From positions 473,620 through 537,619 of the forward strand of contig NZ_JAAVLX010000005.1 of assembly GCF_013114825.1 (NCBI RefSeq): a DNA stretch of 64,000 bases, written 5' to 3'. The position numbers and the translations under genes are program-made. Source of the DNA: Bradyrhizobium australiense (lineage in GTDB: Bacteria > Pseudomonadota > Alphaproteobacteria > Rhizobiales > Xanthobacteraceae). Below, in pieces: positions 56,992 to 64,000 of this stretch (its first letter is position 1; every line of letters starts with the position of its first letter). Below the pieces are notes generated by a model. That model was not told the origin of the DNA and made no database searches. It saw only the letters and a list, made by a program, of their open reading frames with translations.

Positions 56992-57485
56992 GGTTATTTA
57001 CCTTGGCTGCAGCTGATTGGCATCGCGCCTGTCAGTCGTCCGGCCACGCTTCGATACTCACCGCGAAGGTGTAGGATTGTCTTGAGGGAGAGCATCTCTA
57101 AAGCGGGAATAGGGCGGCTGTCGGAAGGACAATCGGACATACCGGCCCTTCTTGCTGGCGAGTGTTATGACCAAAGCGAAAAGAGACTATGCCAGCCAAA
57201 AGGTGTTCGAGCGGCTTCAATCCTACCTCACGGCGCGGGAAAATACCGTGTGCTGGATCTGGAAATCGGGCGAGTTGCAATTTGGGACAACCGAGCGACT
57301 GAGCGTCACGCCGTCAAAGAATCCGGCGTTCGAGATCGCGTGGTGCGGCGCATCGCTATCGAGGCGATGTGCCGCTCAGTATCTTTGGTCGTGGCAACGT
57401 GGCGCGCACCAAGTGAAAGCCGCAGGCGGAAGGCTACCTAGCCTACCAAGGGAGGCCCCCCGGCTCTGCCGGGGAGGCAGCTATC
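56992..57485. other. Intergenic region with a GC hairpin
   Basis: No recognised gene. At 57457-57474 a stem CCCCCGGC, loop TCT, GCCGGGG is formed, resembling palindromes scattered in rhizobial intergenic DNA. A plus-strand frame starting near 57167 (MTKAKRDYASQKVFERLQSY) has a protein-like start but no known family. Confidence 0.4.
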
Positions 57486-57640
57486 GAGTCCGACAATACC
57501 GTCCGCTTCATCTTAAACAAAGAGCCCGCCTGGATGCTGGAATGGCATCTGGAAGCCTTCCGCATCTGGTTGACCATGACCAAGCCCACTTGGTCGCGGT
57601 CAATTATCGGAAGATCGGATACCAAAACATGCATTAACAC
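57486..57640 (+). pseudogene. sufB fragment (Fe-S cluster assembly)
   Basis: The stretch codes ESDNTVRFILNKEPAWMLEW, HLEAFRIWLTMTKPTW, the N-terminal part of SufB (EPEWMLEWRLEAFRRWxTMxEPxW). The next expected residues (VAVNYRKIGYQNM) are in another frame. Only about 50 codons remain out of nearly 500. Confidence 0.7.
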
Positions 57641-58706
57641 GCGGCACGGTCGCTCCGGCGTGCGGGATTCTGCTGCCGGCCGTTCGGTAGAAAACGATCC
57701 ATCATTTGTGGTCCGATGATCGTAGCTGACGACCACGTCATAGAAATGGAAGTATGGATTGCGGCAAACGCTGACCGGGAACTGCCGCATTCGGCAATCG
57801 TCCACTGTCCTGTTCAGATCGTGAGCAAGAAAGCCGGCCGCAGGTCGCCACCGGTAGTGGCCTGGCGCGCCGCTCACGCAATTGAATACAGCGGTGTCTG
57901 TTCCCGCGGGAGAACGGCTTCCGCGTTCCGGGCTTTGGTGGGGGCTGAAGAACCGGCAGATCGAGGCGGCCCATCGAGGCTTTCTTAGACGCCACAGGGC
58001 AGCGCGTAGGACCAGTAGGGCACGCAGGCTGGCCGGCACTTCGACCGAGAATAAACCGAATACCGATCAGGGGAGCTTTAGCAAGCTCCGATTGTCAAGC
58101 GACATCCGGATTTGACCCGGCGACGACATGAGGAAGTGACTCCGGTTGTTTTGCCGGAACTGAAGCAAGCCGCTCGCGACGCGCGCCCCTCATAGCGCTG
58201 CAGGGAGAGCGGCTTGTGTCACGATTTCTTCTCCGATTTGGTGTCTCGCGCGACGGGCTTCTGCAGCAGCCCGCTGCGCTTCTCCTGGCAAGCTGCGCAA
58301 AGACTGCGGTGGCTGTGGCGGATTGGACTGAACGGAATGCCCAGCCAGGATCGCTTCGCGGCCGAGCGCGACCGCCAAGTGTATCTTGCCAACGCCAAGC
58401 GAACCAGCGTCATAATGCCGGGTGTGTAGGATCGGAGATCGAGATCCTCTACCCGTTTCTTCCGCGATGCGGAGCGTCAGTCGTTGTTGTCGCCTGCAAG
58501 CGGCTCGGCGATGAGACGCATTTTGTTATCAGACAGCCTAATGCCACGTTAACGCTTCTGCCGGCATGGATGAGGGCTCCCGCAGCCGCTTCCTTCCGAT
58601 TGATAGCTGATCCGGGGCTTCCGGTGGATCGTCTGCTGGAGGTGCGCGTTCTCGTTGATGCGGTCTTAGCCTTCCAGGGAATCATCCCATTCGCGAGGAG
58701 GCGGTC
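57641..58706. other. Region without recognised gene
   Basis: About 1 kb with open frames on both strands but no identifiable motifs. The last 20 bases hold the ribosome site of the small gene at 58707. Confidence 0.4.
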
Positions 58707-58895
58707 ATGGCGGACGCATCACGTCATCAGGGGGATCTTTTCGAGAGCCCTCCAACATACAGCAGCATTCCGATCGAAGCCCACCAGCAAATGCTGGAGC
58801 CCTTAAAGGAGCTTCTGGCCGAAGCGCTCACCGACAGCGCGGCCGAGACACGCGACGTGAGCGGGGAGGACAGCGGTGAGCAAGATCACGCCTGA
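58707..58895 (+). CDS. Small protein upstream of the serine recombinase
   Basis: 62 residues with a strong ribosome site (GAGGAGGCGG) in front. It starts MADASRHQGDLFESPPTYSS and is acidic. Similar short frames precede large serine recombinases in rhizobial mobile elements; function unknown. It overlaps the recombinase start by 20 bases, so translation is coupled. Confidence 0.55.
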   Translation: MADASRHQGDLFESPPTYSSIPIEAHQQMLEPLKELLAEALTDSAAETRDVSGEDSGEQDHA

Positions 58896-60935
58896 GCACC
58901 TTGCTCGCCAGGCCGTCGTCTACATTCGTCAGTCGACGGCCGACCAGGTTATCGACAACAAAGAGAGCCAGCGCCGCCAGTACGGCTTGGCCGATCGAGC
59001 GCGCCAGCTGGGCTGGAGCGAGGTGATCGTGATCGACGATGATCTCGGTCGCTCTGGTGGCGGCACCGCGCGTCCCGGGTTCGAAAAGCTACTCACTGGG
59101 ATTTGCGAAGGGCGAGTTGGCGCTGTGTCGATCGAGGCCTCTAGGCTGGCCCGCAACGGCAGGGACTGGCATACGCTCCTGGAGTTCTGCGGGCTCGTTG
59201 GAACGCTGATCGTCGATGAGGATGGCGTCTACGATCCGCGCCACCCGAATGACCGCCTTCTGCTCGGCATGGAGGGCACAATGAGCGAGATGGAGCTGTC
59301 GATCTTTCGGCAGCGCTCGCTTGAGGCCTTAAAGAAGGCGCGCAGGGGTGAGCTCTTCCTCAACGTTGCCATCGGCTGATCAAAGTCTCCCACGGTCAGA
59401 TCGAAGGGTCCTAATCGACGCATTCAGGGGGCGCTCGACTCGTGTTCGCCAAGTTCGCCGAGATGCAGACGCTGCGCCAGGTCCACCTATGGTTACGGCA
59501 AGAGCGAATCGCCTTGCCTGCAGTCAGCGGTGGACCCGAAGGGCCGTCACGTCGAGTGGAAGTTACCAGTCTGCAACACGATACGCCACATCCTGACCAA
59601 TCCGATCTATGCTGGCACGTACGCCTTCGGGCGTTCTGGCAGTCGGGTGACGATCGAGGCCGACCGCAAGAGAATCGTGCGGGGCTTCCGCCGGGAGCGC
59701 AGCAACTGGGAGGTTTTGATCAAGGACCACCATGAGAGCTACATTATATGGGCGGAGTTCGAGAGGAATCAGCGTTTGATCACCGATAACGCCAATGGGA
59801 AGAGCTTCATGAGTCGTGGCTCGGTTCCGCTGCGGTGAGGCCCTTCTTGCGGGGCTCTTTCGTTGCGGTCACTGCGGTCGTAAACTTCACGTTGCCTACA
59901 GCGGCACGCACAGCAAGGTCGGGCGCTACCATTGCCGCGGCAGCCGGATCGATCATGGCGGAGAGCCATGCATCTCATTCGGCGGCCTGCGTGTGGATGC
60001 CGCAATCAGCGCCGAAGTCATCGCACGCCTGCAGCCGCTCAGAGTCCAGGCTGCGCTGTCTGCCATGGAGGACCGCGACCGGGAGCACGCCGAGAAGCTG
60101 AGTCAACTTGAACTTGCTCTTGCAAGCGCGCTATGACAACTTGGGGTCGTCGGCGATATGAGGCTGTCGATCCTGACAATCGCCTGGTCGCCGGCGAGCT
60201 GGAGCGACGTTGGAATGAACGCCTGCTGGCCGCCCGCGCGCTCGAGGAAGAGCGCGGTGCACTGTTGGCCAAGCCGGAGCGTCCTCTCTGAGCGAGGTAG
60301 ATCGCGAGCGGTTGCTCGCGCTTGGCTCCGATTTGGAGCGGGCCTGGAACAGTCCTGCCGCGATGCCTGCCACGCGCAAGCGGATCATCCGAACCTTAGT
60401 CCATGAAGTCGTTGTACGCGTCGGCGATGCGGCAATTGAGCTTGTGATCCACTGGCAGGGCGGCGATCACACAGCGCTAAAGACCAGAAAAAACCGCACG
60501 GGCCAACATCGCTGGAGCACATCCGCAGATGTGATCGATCTCGTGCGTGTTCTGGCACGCCAGATGCCCGACGGCACGATCGCGGCGGTCCTCAACCGAG
60601 CTGGCAAGTCGACGCGGCGGGGTAACAGCTGGACCCGCGCCCGCGTTCGCCACTTGCGCAACCAGCAAGCTATCGCGCCCTATCGGGAAGGCGAACGCAT
60701 GGAAAGAGGAAAAATCACTCTGGACGAAGCCGCTGCTGTGTTGAAGGTCAGCCCATCGACGGTTCGCCGCCTGATCGCGGAGCGAAGCTTGCCCGCGCAC
60801 CAGCTGTGCAAGGGCGCACCCTGGGTGATAAAGGCGCCTGACCTGGAGCACCCCGAGGTCAGGAACGCCGCGCGGCGTGTCCGGCGCCCGTCGTCTGGCG
60901 ATCTGCGCCAAAAAAGCTTGAACTATGATGGGCAT
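58876..60935 (+). pseudogene. Large serine recombinase, several frameshifts
   Basis: Begins at GTG 58876. The catalytic domain is well preserved: VVYIRQSTADQV with the nucleophile serine, SRLARNGRDWHTLLEFCGLV, and EMELSIFRQRSLEALKKARR. The frame breaks near 59370. Later frames hold the recombinase domain (TLRQVHLWLRQERIALP, TNPIYAGTYAFGRSGS), the zinc ribbon (GLFRCGHCGRKLHVAYSG), a coiled-coil region and a C-terminal HTH (VLKVSPSTVRRLIAERSLPA). At least four frameshifts are present. It would have integrated or excised an element, so this may mark the end of an old mobile unit. Confidence 0.85.
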
Positions 60936-61250
60936 GGCGAGGTAGGCAGTATGAATCGGACTCGGGTGGCCCAAGCAGCAGCACGTTCTCGCCGTTGGCA
61001 ATCTAGCGAGCGCCGGCAAGCTCGCGTACCTGCTTGGGATCTATCGACGGCTGGGCCGAGAAGTCGAAGCCGGGAAAGATCGCGAGCGAACGGGAAGCGA
61101 GCTAGTTTGAGGGACATCTCGATGCGCCGCTCGTCCTTGCGGGCGATCTCGCGCTCGTACAGCAGCATCACGAGGCGGGCGGCAATTTGAGAAGTTTGAG
61201 CCTGATCCTAACGTACTCGGCGCTGGCGAGATCGCGAGGTTTCGGCATCT
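60936..61250 (-). mobile_element. IS21-family helper ATPase (istB) fragment
   Basis: On the minus strand the start MPKPRDLASAEYVRIRLKLL, KLPPA and then LYEREIARKDERRIEMSLKL, ARFPFARDL match the N-terminal 80 residues of IstB. The ATP-binding part is cut off by the recombinase gene. Frame changes are present. Confidence 0.7.
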
Positions 61251-62135
61251 TCTCACGTACGATGAGCACAAGCCAATAGGCGGCGGTGAGGAGGACTAGG
61301 CGGACCAGGACCAAGCGGCAACTGGTATACTGGAATGAGTTGGCTCTTGTACAGCTCGATCCATTTCTCGCTCTCGCTTGCGCAATAGAGGCTGTCATAG
61401 ATCCATTGAGTCGAACCGCCGCTGCGCAGTACCGTGATTGCCGCAATCCTGCGACTTGCGGTGATCGCCGTGCGCTTTCACATCGTCAAGGCGTTTCTGG
61501 GAAGAATCGACCCGCGATGCCGACGCGACGATCGGACCCGCTGCAAAGCTCCTTTTCGTTGGTGCGAGCTTCTTTCTCCGTTTGAGGCGTTGAGACGCTC
61601 CGTGCCGACGATCGCCTTCTCAGCGGCTCGATGCTCCGACAAAATTGCCTGATAATTTGCCGCAAGTTTGCGGCGACGCTTAATCCAGCACTTTTCGTTC
61701 TTGGCGTCCGCTCGCTCATCAGCGCGTTGTACACCGCGCGGATATGCCCGCGCACGTCCTCATCCGATAACGCACATCGACGCGCCAGATTTTCGCGCCA
61801 TGACGCTGATCTCTATTGACTCAAACGAAATCGTGGGTGATTGGCGGGCGGCCAGCTCGTCGGACTGGATCGGCGACGTCATCTGCTGCAAGCCGCGGCC
61901 GATCGGCCCCGCTAACGCTCAGGAATGCTCCGCCGCCGCTGATTGCTGCTACTTGCCACCATCAAATATCGAGACCAATATTCCTCACCAGAGTAGGTAG
62001 GTTTCGATCCATTATTGATGCTGTACCATCAGTAAGTAGCTCGCCGTACCGGCTAGGACGCAGCTCATCTCATCACGATGGCAAGGTGCAGCAATCACAA
62101 GCGTAGTCAATCCGCTGCATTTTACAGGACAGGTC
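61251..62135. other. Region between IS21 fragment and kamA-like gene
   Basis: No recognised gene on either strand. Frames near 61290-61450 may be the decayed end of the IS21 transposase. No perfect sigma-54 element or NifA site was found upstream of the KamA-like gene. Confidence 0.4.
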
Positions 62136-63188
62136 ATGAAATTCATCGAAGGGACGCGCGTCGTTACCGAGGGTGAACTGCAAGCCAACAACATCACGCA
62201 TTATCATGTCACAAAATTCTATCGCGAACAGATTACCGACGGTGGTTACTACGACCAGCTCAAATACATTGTGGAGCCCTCAGTTAAGGAGTTCGAGAGT
62301 CCCGGCAGTTTGGATACGAGCGGCGAGCACGACAACACGGTCGTGCCCGGACTCCAGCACAAGTACGCCCAGACCGGGTTGTTGCTGGTAACGGACCGTT
62401 GCGCTTCATATTGCCGTTATTGCTTTCGCAAACGCATTGTCGGCAAGGATTCCGAAGAAATCGCACCTGATTTCGCTCAGGTTGCGCAATATATTGGCCG
62501 CCATCCTGAGATGACGAACGTGCTGCTATCGGGAGGCGACCCGTTCGTGCTCAGCACCGCCAAGCTCAATAAGATTCTTGATCATCTGTTGCCGATCGCA
62601 CATTTGGATTCAATTCGATTCGGCACAAAAATGATGGCCTATGAGCCCAAGCGGTTTAAGGATTCCGCTCTACCGGCTTTGTTCCGACGAATCCATGAAT
62701 CGGGTAAGACCGCAATAATCGTTACTCATTTCGATCACATCGGTGAAATTTCAGTCGATGCGGAGCGCAAAATTCGCTCTTTGCGCGCACAGGGCGTGCA
62801 ATTCCTCAACCAGTCCGTCCTTCTCGCGAAGGTCAACGATGATCCCGAGATCTTGGCGGCGACCTTCGCCAAATGTCACCAAGTCGGAGTGCGCCCGTAT
62901 TATCTTTTTCAGGGCAGGCCGGTAAAGGGCGCATCGCACTTTCAGGTTCCACTGCGCCGGGGATTAGAGATTACGCGCGGCATCAACCAACGTCTCAGCG
63001 GCATCCAAAAAACATTCAAATACATCATGTCTCATTACACCGGAAAGATCGAGATCCTCGACCTGAGAGACGATGGCCGCGTGTATATGCGATATCATCA
63101 AAACAAGGTTCCCGAAAAGATCGGAAAGATCTTTTCCCGGCCGCACGTCGAGGCTGCCTGCTGGTTGGACGATTTGCCCGAAGGATGA
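62136..63188 (+). CDS. KamA-family radical SAM protein (lysine 2,3-aminomutase-like)
   Basis: 350 residues. The radical-SAM cysteine motif is CASYCRYCFRKR near residue 88, followed by LLSGGDPF, the SAM-binding GGDP motif, and YYLFQGRPVKGASHFQVPLR typical of the family. A Lys in HYTGKIEIL stands at about the place of the PLP lysine, but the usual GGGK pattern is missing. Family members turn L-lysine into beta-lysine or modify EF-P. The length is close to EpmB. The start has AGGACAGG in front. It is intact, which is notable among so much debris; its reaction cannot be fixed from sequence. Confidence 0.8.
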   Translation: MKFIEGTRVVTEGELQANNITHYHVTKFYREQITDGGYYDQLKYIVEPSVKEFESPGSLDTSGEHDNTVVPGLQHKYAQTGLLLVTDRCASYCRYCFRKRIVGKDSEEIAPDFAQVAQYIGRHPEMTNVLLSGGDPFVLSTAKLNKILDHLLPIAHLDSIRFGTKMMAYEPKRFKDSALPALFRRIHESGKTAIIVTHFDHIGEISVDAERKIRSLRAQGVQFLNQSVLLAKVNDDPEILAATFAKCHQVGVRPYYLFQGRPVKGASHFQVPLRRGLEITRGINQRLSGIQKTFKYIMSHYTGKIEILDLRDDGRVYMRYHQNKVPEKIGKIFSRPHVEAACWLDDLPEG

Positions 63189-63559
63189 GAAAGGGCACGG
63201 AATACGGATTACCGACTCACAGCGCGTGGAGCGGCAGTGTCCCGAGGCGGTGGCGGCTTTCTCGCTCGCCACGGAACGGGGCTGGAATTCCTCCGTGCCG
63301 GCAGGAACGCGATTAACGCGGCGGTGGCCTGGCCAGGACACTTTGCATGTGCGAGCCGAGTGCATGGCCGCTGGGGCGCAAATCGTACTGCTCGTCCGTT
63401 TCGCGGACGGTCAAATGCCGTCCATCGGTGGAGGCGCGGCCGATCCTCAGGCTGGCCGCGTTTGCGGCCACCGCAAAGGCTTGGCCTTGATCGGCCCGAG
63501 CACCGCGGCATGCTGGCGTGGAACGGGACTGCATTCCTGGCTGGCACTTGCCGTCAGCC
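63189..63559. other. Region after the KamA-like gene, no gene recognised
   Basis: No recognised gene. Only overlapping frames lacking ribosome sites; the last part borders the IS110 fragment. Confidence 0.4.
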
Positions 63560-64000
63560 GCGACGGGCGATCTGGTGGCGAAGCGTGACGCGTTCCTGCC
63601 GAGCTGAGGCGCTCGCGCGCTGGTTTTTGGCCGCCGCGGTTTCCATTGCGACACGAACTGTTCGTAGTTTCGCTCTGCGTGGGCGGCAATCAACATCTCG
63701 CGGTCGCGCAGCGCCTTGATGTTGTAGGCATAGGCTGGTCCGCGCTGGCAGCCCTTCTGTTGCGGATGTCCGGCTTGAAGTTGCATCGCGCAGGTCTTGT
63801 TGGCGACTAGCGCCGGGCGCGTCCACAGGTAGTCCTCGCACTTGGCTACCAAATGCCAGCAGAGCACAGTGAGCTTGAGAGCCACGGCCACCGCGGCAAT
63901 CTGATGGCCGCGCCGGGCGCGGATGCGCACGAAAAAGACGTGCAGTGGTGGACCGGGCCGCCTTGGCCGCTGCCCACGCCGCCTCGACCGGCATGGCGCG
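63560..64000 (-). mobile_element. IS110-family transposase, C-terminal part, frameshifted (cut by window edge)
   Basis: From the window edge on the minus strand: MPVEAAWAAAKA, then a frame change, FVRIRARRGHQIAAVAVALK, LTVLCWHLVAKCEDYLWTRP, ALVANKTCAMQLQAGHPQQK, and KALRDREMLIAAHAERNYEQ. This is the end of IS110/IS116-type transposases (IRARRGxQIAxVAxARKLxVLxWHLL). At least one frameshift is visible. Confidence 0.8.

Noticed and set aside
57720..57745. Second tts box (TCGTCAGCT on the minus strand)
   Set aside because: Only the first nine bases fit; the TCGAAAGCT half is absent and no effector gene follows.
62020..62080. Sigma-54 promoter for the KamA-like gene
   Set aside because: GG and GC ten bases apart occur, but the rest of the consensus does not fit.
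1..64000. CRISPR arrays, rRNA and tRNA genes
   Set aside because: No regularly spaced repeats and no tRNA or rRNA-like sequences were seen on reading; a faint T-loop-like string near 54650 has no cloverleaf around it.

Overview
The window looks like part of a rhizobial symbiosis island, most probably from Bradyrhizobium. The evidence is nifV, nifW and fixBCX at the left edge, RpoN (sigma-54) promoters with NifA-type upstream sites, a nod box, a tts box in front of a NopM-type type III effector, a DctA transporter, and many insertion-sequence fragments and decayed genes. Organism assignment is from recognised protein families only; no search was run.

Layout. 0-4.7 kb: nitrogen fixation genes (end of nifV, nifW, a wrecked fixA, then intact fixB-fixC-fixX). 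5.2-7.3 kb: a leucine-rich-repeat E3 ligase effector (NopM type) with its tts box. 7.9-10.9 kb: a compact four-gene operon coding for a ubiquitin-like protein ending in Gly-Gly, an E2-like protein, a JAMM peptidase and an E1-like enzyme (Bil/Bub-like). 11.1-12.3 kb: ahpC-ahpD behind a sigma-54 promoter. 13.6-17.8 kb: molybdate transport genes (modB and modC open, modA broken) followed by a second, collapsed modABC copy and a DUF2478 remnant. 17.9-24 kb: a dctA fragment, an IS3 fragment, a two-gene unit of unknown function (NdpA-like protein plus membrane protein), two secreted or anchored proteins and phage or intron debris. 24.7-26.1 kb: an MFS transporter.

27.3-44.6 kb: a candidate natural-product region. 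It has a six-domain NRPS (A-T-C-A-T-C) with a MATE exporter, a lone S-adenosylmethionine decarboxylase (speD), and a tightly overlapping operon pabA, pabB-GNAT fusion, acetylpolyamine-amidohydrolase remnant, chorismate mutase, BacA-like prephenate decarboxylase homologue and MFS exporter. The enzyme set suggests an amino-deoxychorismate-derived building block; I do not recognise this gene combination.

45.5-48.5 kb: two broken DUF736 genes, a good nod box followed by ruined nodF and nodE, then intact dctA. 49-52 kb: transposase and gene debris. 53.1-57 kb: a thioredoxin-like (TlpA-family) gene behind a textbook NifA site and sigma-54 promoter, then an ABC exporter. 57.5-64 kb: a sufB fragment, a frameshifted large serine recombinase, IS21 and IS110 fragments, and an intact KamA-family radical SAM gene.

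How it works together: the live genes divide into nitrogen fixation and its support (fixBCX electron transfer, NifA/RpoN-driven redox genes ahpCD and the thioredoxin-like gene, molybdate uptake, dicarboxylate uptake), host interaction (NopM), a likely anti-phage ubiquitin-like conjugation operon, and a small-molecule biosynthesis and export region. No tRNA, rRNA or CRISPR array was seen.
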